Source: Patescibacteria group bacterium UBA6102
GTDB taxonomy: Bacteria > Patescibacteriota > Minisyncoccia > Minisyncoccales > UBA5738
Assembly (NCBI GenBank): GCA_002423555.1
Contig: DIWQ01000050.1
Span: 7,151-29,398, forward strand
DNA length: 22,248 bases
Direction of reading: 5' to 3'
Positions 5,387 to 11,392 of this stretch are shown piece after piece. Position numbers and translations under genes: made by a program. The notes beneath the pieces were generated by a model. That model did not search any database. It was not told the origin of the DNA and worked only from the letters and a program-made list of their open reading frames with translations. Within the stretch, counting starts at the first letter, position 1; every line of letters begins with the position of its first letter.

Positions 5387-7948
5387 ATGGGAATGGATGA
5401 TGAAATTATCAAGGGGTTGTCATCGGGAGAGGCCGCGGTGCGGCTGAAATCCGGCGGCTACAATCAATTGCCGCGACAGCGCCGCCAAAGTTTTTGGCGT
5501 ATTTTTTGGGAGGTGATCAAAGAGCCGATGCTGGCGATTTTGGTTTTGGCCGGTATCGTTTATTTCTTTTTGGGCGCGCCAGAAGACGCGCTTTTGTTGT
5601 CGGTGTTCATCGCTTTTACGGTGGGTATCACTTTTTATCAACAGCGCAAAACCGAACGTGCGCTGGAAGCCTTGCGAAATTTGTCCAGTCCGCGGGCGTT
5701 GGTGATTCGCGACGGCCGGCGCCGGCGTATCGCCGGGCGCGAAGTGGTGGTCGGAGATGTTATCATTCTAAATGAAGGGGACCGGGTGCCCGCCGACGGC
5801 TTGGTATTGGCGGCGACAAACTTGATGGCCGACGAATCGTTTTTGACCGGAGAGGCGGCGCCGGTGTCAAAGTCGGTTTGGGACGGCAAGGCGAAAATGG
5901 AAGACGACCGGCCCGGCGGCGACAATCAGCCGTTTATTTATTCCGGGGCGCTGATCACGCGCGGCCACGGATTGGCGCGGGCGGCGGCGATCGGTGCGGC
6001 CACGGAAATCGGGAAAATCGGCAAATCGCTGGACAATATCAAAGACGGGCAAACGGTTTTGAGCCGCGAAGTCCGCAGTTTGGCAAAAATCTTCGGCATT
6101 ATCGGTTTGACGCTTTGCGTTCTGGCGGTGGGATTTTATTGGTTTTTCCGCGGCCGTTTTTTGGAAGGATTTTTGTATGGGTTAACCATCGGCATGTCAA
6201 TGCTTCCCGAGGAATTTCCCGTGGTGATGGTGGTGTTTTTGGCATTGGGCGCGTGGCGGATATCCAAACGGAAAGTGCTCACGCGCAATCCCGCCGCGAT
6301 TGAATCGCTGGGAGCGGTGGAAGTCCTTTGCACCGACAAGACCGGTACGCTCACGATCAACCAAATGCGCCTGCGGTCGCTGGCATCGCCGGACGGTATC
6401 GCGGATCTGGCCGACTATGCCGGCATTCCGCCACTCGCGCTGAGCGCGGCGCACAAAGATATTTTGGGATATGCCCTGCTGGCCAGCCAGACGGATCCGT
6501 TTGATCCGATGGAAAAGGAGATTAAAAACGCGGCGCAAACTTTTTTGTTTTCGCAAGGCCGGCCGGCGCAAAAATGGCAATTGGTTAAAGAGTATCCGTT
6601 TTCCGGCAATCTCTTGACGATGTCGTATGTTTGGGATACCGGCGCGGGCGATCATTACGCGGTGGCGGCAAAGGGCGCGCCGGAGTCAATCATGGAACTC
6701 TGCCGTTTGTCCGAAGACGAAAAGCAGAAAATTGAGACGCAAATGAACATTTTGCTGGCGCGCGGTTTGCGTTTGATCGCCGCGGCGTTCTGCGAAATTC
6801 CCAAAGAAAAAGCCGAGGCCGAACATCAGCGCGAATTTGATTTTGATTTTCTGGGATTTCTGGGGTTTGAAGACCCTTTGCGTCCGTCGGCGGCGGCGGC
6901 GGTGGCCGAATGCCGCAAGGCGGGCATTCGCGTGTGCATGATCACCGGTGATTATCCGGCAACCGCTTGCCATGTTGCCCGCCGGGCCGGGTTGGAAAAT
7001 CCCGACGAATTTCTCACCGGCAACGATCTGGCAAATCTTTCCGCCGTGGAATTGAAAGAGAAAATCAGCAATGTGAATGTCTTCGCCCGGATCCTGCCCG
7101 AACAAAAGATGCTTTTGGTGGATGCTTTCAAGGAGAGTAAAAGATTGATCGCGATGACCGGCGACGGCGTCAACGACGCCCCGGCGTTGAAGGCCGCCAA
7201 TGTTGGCATTGCCATGGCCGAGCGGGGCACCGATGTGGCGCGCGAAGCCGCCGATCTGGTACTGCTGGACGATAATTTTTCTTCAATCGTGGCCGGAGTG
7301 CGTTTGGGGCGCGCGGTGTTTGACAACATCAAAAAAGCCGTCGCTTATATTTTTGCGGTGCATATTCCCATCGCGGGAATGTCGTTTTTGCCGGTGGCCA
7401 TGGGCCTGCCGGTGATGTTTTTCCCGGCGCATATCGCGTTCCTGGAACTGGTGATTGACCCGGCGTGCACGGTGGCGTTTGAAGCCGAGCCGGAAGACAA
7501 GAATGTGATGCGCCGGCCGCCGCGCCGCCTGGACAAGCCGCTTTTCGGCAAGCGCGCGGCGGCTAAAAGTTTTTTGCAGGGGATGGGGGTTTTTGCGGCG
7601 GTATTTTTGCTGTTTCTTTTCGGGGTCGGAGCGAAAATGCCCGAGGAATATGTGCGGGCGATGAGTTTTGCGGCGATCGTGGCCGGAAATCTGGGGCTGA
7701 TTGTCGCCAATCTTGAACCCGGGCGGCCGTGGAAAGTTTTTACCAACGGCAACAAGGCGTTCGGGTTGATTTTTTTCGGCGCGCTGGCGATGTTGATTCT
7801 GGTTCTGTATCTTCCCGCGCTGGAGCGGCTTTTCCATTTCGCGCCGCCGGCGGGAGAGCATTTACTGCTGGCGCTGGCCGCCGGCGCTCTGGGGGCGCTT
7901 TTGCCGGAGGCCGTTTTCCGGCAAATTTTTCGGCAGGCCAAGAAATAA
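5387..7948 (+). CDS. Cation-translocating P-type ATPase (P2-type, HAD-IC family)
   Basis: An 853-residue P-type ATPase with all core motifs: an N-terminal cation-ATPase domain (LSSGEAAVRLKSGGYNQLP), actuator motif LTGEAAPV (TGE 154-156), membrane motif PEEFP at 274-278, phosphorylation site DKTGTLT with Asp317, and hinge motif TGDGVNDAPALK (591-602). About ten membrane helices are expected, with six after the hinge. It would use ATP to move a cation across the cytoplasmic membrane. The PEEFP motif replaces the PEGLP of SERCA-type calcium pumps; this variant is common in bacterial 'calcium-like' pumps with untested ions, so I do not assign an ion. Metal-binding CxxC domains of heavy-metal pumps are absent. 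The start could be ATG 5387 or 5393; the -10 box at 5376 favours 5393 or a leaderless message. It ends at a shared terminator. Confidence 0.93.
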   Translation: MGMDDEIIKGLSSGEAAVRLKSGGYNQLPRQRRQSFWRIFWEVIKEPMLAILVLAGIVYFFLGAPEDALLLSVFIAFTVGITFYQQRKTERALEALRNLSSPRALVIRDGRRRRIAGREVVVGDVIILNEGDRVPADGLVLAATNLMADESFLTGEAAPVSKSVWDGKAKMEDDRPGGDNQPFIYSGALITRGHGLARAAAIGAATEIGKIGKSLDNIKDGQTVLSREVRSLAKIFGIIGLTLCVLAVGFYWFFRGRFLEGFLYGLTIGMSMLPEEFPVVMVVFLALGAWRISKRKVLTRNPAAIESLGAVEVLCTDKTGTLTINQMRLRSLASPDGIADLADYAGIPPLALSAAHKDILGYALLASQTDPFDPMEKEIKNAAQTFLFSQGRPAQKWQLVKEYPFSGNLLTMSYVWDTGAGDHYAVAAKGAPESIMELCRLSEDEKQKIETQMNILLARGLRLIAAAFCEIPKEKAEAEHQREFDFDFLGFLGFEDPLRPSAAAAVAECRKAGIRVCMITGDYPATACHVARRAGLENPDEFLTGNDLANLSAVELKEKISNVNVFARILPEQKMLLVDAFKESKRLIAMTGDGVNDAPALKAANVGIAMAERGTDVAREAADLVLLDDNFSSIVAGVRLGRAVFDNIKKAVAYIFAVHIPIAGMSFLPVAMGLPVMFFPAHIAFLELVIDPACTVAFEAEPEDKNVMRRPPRRLDKPLFGKRAAAKSFLQGMGVFAAVFLLFLFGVGAKMPEEYVRAMSFAAIVAGNLGLIVANLEPGRPWKVFTNGNKAFGLIFFGALAMLILVLYLPALERLFHFAPPAGEHLLLALAAGALGALLPEAVFRQIFRQAKK

Positions 7949-7956
7949 AAAAAAAC

Positions 7957-7981
7957 AAATATCCGCGCGGCGCGGATATTT
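7957..7981. terminator. Bidirectional terminator between P-type ATPase and tRNA-Ser(TGA)
   Basis: AAATATCCGCG (7957-7967), loop CGG, CGCGGATATTT (7971-7981): a perfect 11-bp stem preceded by an A-run and followed by T residues. It lies 9 bp after the ATPase stop and 13 bp from the tRNA 3' end, so it serves both converging units. Confidence 0.85.
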
Positions 7982-7993
7982 TGGAAATTATTG

Positions 7994-8082
7994 TGGCGGA
8001 GGGGGCGAGATTCGAACTCGCGGTGGCTTTTGGCCACAACGGTTTTCAAGACCGTCTCCTTCAACCGCTCAGACACCCCTCC
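7994..8082 (-). tRNA. tRNA-Ser (anticodon TGA), CCA encoded
   Basis: Read on the minus strand: acceptor GGAGGGG pairs with CCCCTCC, the D arm contains GAGCGGTTGAAGGAG, anticodon stem ACGGT/ACCGT encloses loop CTTGAAA with anticodon TGA, the long variable arm is GTGGC-CAAAA-GCCAC, and the T arm is GCGAG-TTCGAAT-CTCGC. Discriminator G and an encoded CCA follow (complement of 7994-7996). It decodes UCA and, by wobble, other UCN codons. Its 5' end is duplicated next to it at 8111-8179. Confidence 0.96.
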
Positions 8083-8110
8083 AAATTTTTAACTTATTAC
8101 CAACAAAATT

Positions 8111-8179
8111 GTCTCCTTTCCCCCGCCGCTTCGCTCGCTCGGGACTTCCTTCTGGTCGCAACCGCTCAGACACCCCTCC
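8111..8179 (-). pseudogene. Interrupted partial copy of tRNA-Ser(TGA) 5' end
   Basis: The 21 bases 8159-8179 are identical to 8062-8082 (the first 21 nt of tRNA-Ser), and 8111-8118 is identical to 8054-8061 (the next 8 nt). Together these are 29 contiguous tRNA bases, split here by exactly 40 GC-rich bases (8119-8158) inserted at the 3' side of the D loop. The anticodon and the rest of the tRNA are absent, so no functional tRNA can form. See findings for possible origins. Confidence 0.75.
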
Positions 8180-8232
8180 CATCGTTTTTATTAAATACGA
8201 AAAATTGCGAAAAAGCAAGCGTGGCGTGCGTC

Positions 8233-8260
8233 TTGACATGGACTGCGGTTAATATACGAT
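8233..8260 (+). promoter_or_regulatory. Promoter and dyad of the RelB/RelE-type operon
   Basis: TTGACA (8233-8238) and TACGAT (8255-8260) are 16 nt apart. Just downstream, ATAC-AAA-GTAT (8265-8275) is a small dyad and TATAAT (8275-8280) a second possible -10. RelB-type ribbon-helix-helix antitoxins usually repress their own promoter, so the dyad is a candidate operator. Confidence 0.5.
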
Positions 8261-8288
8261 GTAGATACAAAGTATATAATATAAAAAT

Positions 8289-8603
8289 ATGAGCGAAGTA
8301 ATTAATTTTCGGGTAGATAAAAAATTAAAAATGGATGCGCAAACAACCGTTAAAAAAATGGGGATCACTTTGAGCGATGCCCTTAATTTGCTTTTGCGAA
8401 AATTGGTGCGCGAGCAAAGAATCGATATCGATCTGCGCTCCGAAGAGCCGTCGGATTGGCTTTTGAAGGAATTGGCCGAAGCCGATGCCGACATTAAAGC
8501 CGGCCGGGTTTCGCCGATGTTTGACAATGCCGAGGACGCGATAAAATGGCTACATGATAAAAATCGCAAATATGAATGCGAAATTCAGCAAAAAATTCAT
8601 TGA
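8289..8603 (+). CDS. RelB/DinJ-family antitoxin
   Basis: The 104-residue protein starts with a ribbon-helix-helix domain: strand VINFRVDKKLK (about 4-14), helix MDAQTTVKKM, turn GITLSDALNLLLRKLV (25-40), the hallmark of RelB/DinJ antitoxins. The C-terminal part (about 45-104), acidic then basic, would wrap the toxin. Such antitoxins bind and neutralise a RelE/YafQ nuclease and repress the operon as a complex. The gene overlaps the toxin gene by 32 bp, the usual sign of translational coupling. The start ATG at 8289 lacks a Shine-Dalgarno and lies only about 10-20 nt after possible -10 boxes, so the message may be nearly leaderless. It lies next to the tRNA-Ser duplicate and is probably mobile DNA. 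Confidence 0.87.
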   Translation: MSEVINFRVDKKLKMDAQTTVKKMGITLSDALNLLLRKLVREQRIDIDLRSEEPSDWLLKELAEADADIKAGRVSPMFDNAEDAIKWLHDKNRKYECEIQQKIH

Positions 8604-8832
8604 ACAATATCGCGCGGCGCCGGATTCTATCCAAAAATCATTTGACGAAAGATTGTTGATTTTTTTGATTGATAAATTTGATCAAAAATTAAATAACCAC
8701 AGATTGAGCGGAAAATTAAACAATTCGCGTAGTATCAACATAAGCGGCGATTGGCGCGCTCTTTTCGTTGAATTGTCCAGCGGCGATGTGATTTTTAAAG
8801 CCATCGGCACGCACAGCCAATTGTACAAATAA
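8572..8832 (+). CDS. RelE/YafQ-family mRNA interferase toxin
   Basis: I choose ATG 8572 (MNAKFSKKFIEQYRAAPDSI, 86 residues); the upstream ATG at 8554 adds six residues unlike the family. The fold signature is present: an N-terminal FSKKFIEQY helix start, NNHRLSGKL (His43) in the middle, SGDWRALFVE (Arg62) and the C-terminal IGTHSQLYK (His81). RelE/YafQ toxins cleave mRNA at the ribosomal A site. The retained histidines and arginine suggest it is active, though this is inference. It begins inside the antitoxin gene, the common antitoxin-first order. Ends with TAA at 8832. Confidence 0.86.
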   Translation: MNAKFSKKFIEQYRAAPDSIQKSFDERLLIFLIDKFDQKLNNHRLSGKLNNSRSINISGDWRALFVELSSGDVIFKAIGTHSQLYK

Positions 8833-8846
8833 GTTTTTAAATTTTC

Positions 8847-8936
8847 ATGGAAAGCAAAAATGTTAAATTGGCGGCGGCGGCCGTGGGCGTCTATCCTTTA
8901 ATGAAGTTTTTACCGGAGGTTGACAAATCATTGTAA
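8847..8936 (+). other. Very short open frame, 29 codons
   Basis: MESKNVKLAAAAVGVYPLMK then FLPEVDKSL and TAA. It begins 14 nt after the toxin stop and overlaps the promoter of the next operon. It has the look of a residual N-terminus rather than a functional gene, and I cannot assign it. Confidence 0.15.
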
Positions 8937-8972
8937 TAATTTACAATAATTATTGTAAGTAAATACAATAAT
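8920..8972 (+). promoter_or_regulatory. Promoter with two tandem palindromic operators
   Basis: TTGACA (8920-8925) and TACAAT (8942-8947) are 16 nt apart. Two dyads overlap or follow the -10: ATTGTAA-TAAT-TTACAAT (8930-8947) and ATTATTGTA-AGTAAA-TACAATAAT (8949-8972). Both share the half-site ATTGTA. They lie directly upstream of the gene for the HTH-nucleotidyltransferase, which is the obvious candidate repressor. Confidence 0.65.
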
Positions 8973-8981
8973 ATCAACCAA

Positions 8982-9530
8982 ATGATCTCATTAAGATCAA
9001 AAATCGCGGTGAAGGTTTTGGGATATTTCTTTTTGAATCCCGAAAGTGAAAGATATATCAACGAATTGGCCAAAATTTTGTCGCTGGATCCGGGGAATCT
9101 TTCGCGCAAATTGAATGAATTGGAAAAACAAGGAATTATTTCCAGCCGGCGTTTTGGCAACCGGCGCCATTATTTTTTGAATAAAAAATATCCCTTGTTG
9201 CGCGAAGTCAAAAAAATTTTTGATGTGAGTTTCGGTTTGCCGCAATTGGTGCAAAACAAGATCAAAAATTTGAAAGGATTGGACCAGGCTTATATTTTCG
9301 GTTCTTTCCCCAGGGGGGAGACTGCCGGAGACAGCGACATTGATCTTTTGCTGGTCGGTTCCCATTCCGCGCTGGAAGCCAAAAAAAATCTTTTGTCGCT
9401 GGAAAAAGAAATTGGCCGCGAGATTAATGTTGTTGACATGGGGCAGAAGGAATTTGAGCGCGCCCGGATCGGCGGCGACCCATTCATCAAAAATATTTTT
9501 TCGGACAAGATAATTGAATTGGCGGTTTGA
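8982..9530 (+). CDS. HTH-fused MNT-type nucleotidyltransferase (antitoxin-like)
   Basis: A 182-residue two-domain protein. Residues 1-70 form a winged helix-turn-helix (INELAKILSLDPGNLSRKLN, recognition helix, then GNRRHYFLNKKY wing), like ArsR/MarR-type regulators. Residues 95-182 are a minimal nucleotidyltransferase: GSFPRGE (107-113), then DSDIDLLLV with catalytic Asp119 and Asp121. In MNT/HEPN toxin-antitoxin pairs the MNT protein inactivates the HEPN ribonuclease by adding AMP; here the DNA-binding domain is fused to it, so one protein could both modify the partner and control transcription. The tandem dyads just upstream fit autoregulation. The HEPN-like gene follows 12 nt later. The ATG at 8982 has no Shine-Dalgarno. 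Confidence 0.85.
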   Translation: MISLRSKIAVKVLGYFFLNPESERYINELAKILSLDPGNLSRKLNELEKQGIISSRRFGNRRHYFLNKKYPLLREVKKIFDVSFGLPQLVQNKIKNLKGLDQAYIFGSFPRGETAGDSDIDLLLVGSHSALEAKKNLLSLEKEIGREINVVDMGQKEFERARIGGDPFIKNIFSDKIIELAV

Positions 9531-9542
9531 GCAACAGCTTCA

Positions 9543-9950
9543 ATGTTTGAAAAATTCAAATTTACCGCGGGCCAAATTGGCAACTATTGCCGGTCGGCGG
9601 AACGGGACTTGGTGATTGCCCGCAAATCACAAATTCCGGAAGTGATTTTTCGGTTCACCTATGACGCATTATTGAAATTGGCAATTGCGGCGTGCGCCCA
9701 AAGCGGTTTGCGGGCAAAATCAAGACAAGGCCATCATATTGAATTGATCCGCAAATTAGCGGAATTTTTGGATGACGAGGATGTTGAGATTTTGGGCAAC
9801 CAAATGCGGTCAAAGCGCAATTGGGATTTGTATGGCGGCGGCACAATAATTTCGGCCAAAGAAGCCAAGGAATATTTCGATTGGGTCGTCAAAGTGTTTG
9901 CCAAAGCGCAAAAGTTGTTTGACGGCCCCAATCGCCGCCTAAATTTGTAG
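9543..9950 (+). CDS. HEPN-like domain protein (putative toxin of the MNT pair)
   Basis: A 135-residue all-helical protein beginning MFEKFKFTAGQIGNYCRSAE, with the pattern of helices seen in HEPN proteins: helix 1 (about 10-28), helix 2 (32-53), helix 3 (65-76), and a C-terminal pair. The signature segment is MRSKRNWDLYGGG (88-100). Canonical HEPN ribonucleases carry R-X4-6-H; here Arg92-Asn93 is followed by Tyr97 in place of histidine, so it may be a variant, an inactive member, or keep the tyrosine that MntA AMPylates in HepT. Position right after an MNT gene (12-nt gap, same strand) supports a two-gene system. A role as RNA-cutting toxin is family-based inference. Confidence 0.75.
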   Translation: MFEKFKFTAGQIGNYCRSAERDLVIARKSQIPEVIFRFTYDALLKLAIAACAQSGLRAKSRQGHHIELIRKLAEFLDDEDVEILGNQMRSKRNWDLYGGGTIISAKEAKEYFDWVVKVFAKAQKLFDGPNRRLNL

Positions 9951-10027
9951 TTTTAAATGTGATTTCAATATGATGTTTATCGTCTGAAAAATGGATTGGT
10001 TTTGCTTTCAGGAGTGCGGGAACAAAG

Positions 10028-10077
10028 ACAAAACTATATAAAAATTTTGGATTTTGGCAAACTATATATAGTTTTGT
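10028..10077. repeat. 13-bp inverted repeat with 24-nt loop
   Basis: ACAAAACTATATA (10028-10040) and TATATAGTTTTGT (10065-10077) are perfect inverted copies. The 9951-10302 interval has no complete gene: it holds this dyad, the gene remnant at 10126-10233 and a weak promoter before the NUDIX gene. The dyad could be an operator or an element end. Confidence 0.5.
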
Positions 10078-10125
10078 ATTGTGGGTGTAATAAATCCACC
10101 GGGGGTTCAACTCCTGATAAGCTTT

Positions 10126-10233
10126 ATGGATAAAATCAGCCAGATCAAAAAATGGGCAATGGAGAAGATTGGTCGCGATTACAACAAAAAGATATTTTCC
10201 CCTTTTGCCAAAAAACTTGTCGTTAGTCGTTAA
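10126..10233 (+). pseudogene. C-terminal gene remnant, copy 1
   Basis: A 35-codon frame (MDKISQIKKWAMEKIGRDYN then KKIFSPFAKKLVVSR) that matches the longer remnant at 12540-12713 over the shared core KKWAMEKI-RDY-KKIF-PFA-K. Because it starts mid-domain and has no room for more, it looks like the tail of a lost gene. I do not recognise the parent family. Confidence 0.45.
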
Positions 10234-10258
10234 GAGATATGACGCTTTGCGAGAATTG

Positions 10259-10288
10259 TTGGGATTAAAATAGTTTTGGAAATATAAG
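10259..10288 (+). promoter_or_regulatory. Weak candidate promoter of the NUDIX gene
   Basis: TTGGGA (10259-10264) and TATAAG (10283-10288) with an 18-nt spacer. The start would be near 10295, leaving a leader of about 8 nt before the ATG at 10303, in keeping with the lack of a Shine-Dalgarno. Confidence 0.3.
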
Positions 10289-10302
10289 ATTTTAAATCAA
10301 TT

Positions 10303-10743
10303 ATGGAAAGGTTTAAAATTGTGCCGGCGTGCTATTTGATGCTGGTAAAAGACGGGAAAATGTTGCTGTCGCGGCGGTTCAATACCGGCTACGAAGATGG
10401 CAATTACAGTTTTGTCGCTGGCCATTTGAACGGCAGTGAAACTTTTCGGCAGGCGATGGCCCGCGAGGCAAAAGAGGAAGCCGGTATCGTCATTGATCCG
10501 GAGAAATTGAAAATAATTCATGTGATGCATCGCGCTCAGGAAGATTCAACCGGCGAAAGAATGGATATTTTGATGACCATTGCCGAATGGGTTGGAGAAA
10601 TCAAAAATAATGAACCGGAAAAATGCGATGATTTATCTTGGTTTTTGATTGATGAAATTCCCGATAATGTCGTGCCTTTTTTAAAGCAGGCGATTAATTG
10701 TGTCAACAAAGGAATTTTTTACAGCGAATTCGGTTTTGTTTAA
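10303..10743 (+). CDS. NUDIX hydrolase
   Basis: A 146-residue NUDIX protein of normal length. The NUDIX box spans residues 40-62 and fits G-X5-E-X7-REUXEEXGU exactly: Gly40, Glu46, then REAKEEAGI (54-62) with the metal-binding glutamates. NUDIX enzymes hydrolyse nucleoside diphosphates linked to another group; the N-terminal VPACYLMLVKDGKMLLSRR and FVAGHLN resemble general house-cleaning members, but the substrate cannot be read from the sequence. The start ATG at 10303 follows CAATTATGG with no Shine-Dalgarno. The broken cupin gene starts 5 nt after the stop, so the two probably formed an operon. Confidence 0.93.
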   Translation: MERFKIVPACYLMLVKDGKMLLSRRFNTGYEDGNYSFVAGHLNGSETFRQAMAREAKEEAGIVIDPEKLKIIHVMHRAQEDSTGERMDILMTIAEWVGEIKNNEPEKCDDLSWFLIDEIPDNVVPFLKQAINCVNKGIFYSEFGFV

Positions 10744-10747
10744 GATT

Positions 10748-11087
10748 ATGCCGATTAAAAGTTTTTGTTATCATGGAAATAATCTTGCGGTTGAATTTAT
10801 CGAAACGACAAAAGTAGCCGAGGGGATTGAGTGTGATGTTTATAGGTTTGTTGCAAAAAGTTTTAAAAGGCGACAGAATAATTGAAGGATATGTTTCGGG
10901 CGAGGGGGAGTCAACAATTATCGGATTAGACGGCAAGCAAAAAATTTATCAAGCGCAAAAAGGATTGGAGGTTGAGGTTAAAATCGGCGAAACGATGCAA
11001 TGGCAAGCCGCGCCCGATTCGGATTTGGAAGTTTATGAAATTTGCTTTCCGCCTTATGCCGATGGTAGGTTTGAGAATTCAAACTGA
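10748..11087 (+). pseudogene. Cupin-like gene broken by internal deletion and frameshift
   Basis: The first frame (from ATG 10748) gives MPIKSFCYHGNNLAVEFIET then TKVAEGIECDVYRFVAKSFK and stops at 10885. The second frame gives LLQKVLKGDRIIEGYVSGEG, later GETMQWQAAPDSDLEVYEIC and FPPYADGRFEN, ending at 11087. Joined, these are the start and end of a known cupin-like protein in which a segment ending in (T)PLQKVLKGD normally follows CDVYRF. From memory of that family a few tens of residues are missing at the junction near 10838-10850, and the two sides are out of frame. It is therefore a deletion, not a single-base slip, and the gene is probably dead. It sits 5 nt after the NUDIX stop. Confidence 0.7.
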
Positions 11088-11195
11088 AAAATTAGCTTTG
11101 GAATTTTGTTCAGTGGAGTAGCTATAATAACTCTTTGACCGCGGCGATTTTATAGCGCAAACCGTTCATATATACTTCATCTCGGAGATTTTCAA

Positions 11196-11330
11196 TCAGC
11201 TTTGGTTATAGAGCGGATGGTTCCTGACCCAAGCTATTATATCGTCGCGTTGCTGGGTGGGTTTTGTTGGAATCGTAACCGGTTTGCTTTTTTGCGAGAT
11301 ATAGAATTTCGGAAACTTAGTATGTGTTGC
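11196..11330 (-). pseudogene. Possible minus-strand gene remnant
   Basis: On the minus strand a frame ending with TGA at 11196-11198 reads SKPVTIPTKPTQQRDDIIAW then VRNHPLYNQS, about 44 codons open. The composition and the RDDIIAWVRNHP pattern look like real protein, but no credible start exists; upstream is the Fic gene's regulatory region. I cannot name the family. The rest of the 11088-11392 gap holds the dyad cluster at 11317-11390 and nothing else I can support. Confidence 0.28.
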
Positions 11331-11390
11331 TCGACACAATATATACTAAAATGATATATAGTATACATTAACGCAGATAACATATACTAA
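11317..11390 (+). promoter_or_regulatory. Nested dyad cluster upstream of the Fic gene
   Basis: TTAGTATGTGTT (11317-11328) and AACATATACTAA (11379-11390) are inverted copies with one mismatch. Between them TATACT (11342-11347) and AGTATA (11360-11365) form an inner inverted pair. The four half-sites share AGTATR, and the cluster ends 2 nt before the ATG at 11393, so a bound repressor would block the gene. The very AT-rich centre probably also holds the promoter. Confidence 0.55.
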
Positions 11391-11392
11391 TT

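Noticed and set aside
6197..6655. Long minus-strand open frame inside the P-type ATPase gene (also 7283-7861 and 7345-8076).
   Set aside because: These are shadows of a GC-rich plus-strand gene with clear motifs; the translations are basic low-complexity sequence without any family features.
10081..10125. GGGGGTTCAACTCCTG near 10101 looks like a tRNA T arm.
   Set aside because: The stem bases on the two sides do not pair around a TTCAACT loop, and no acceptor or anticodon arm can be drawn.
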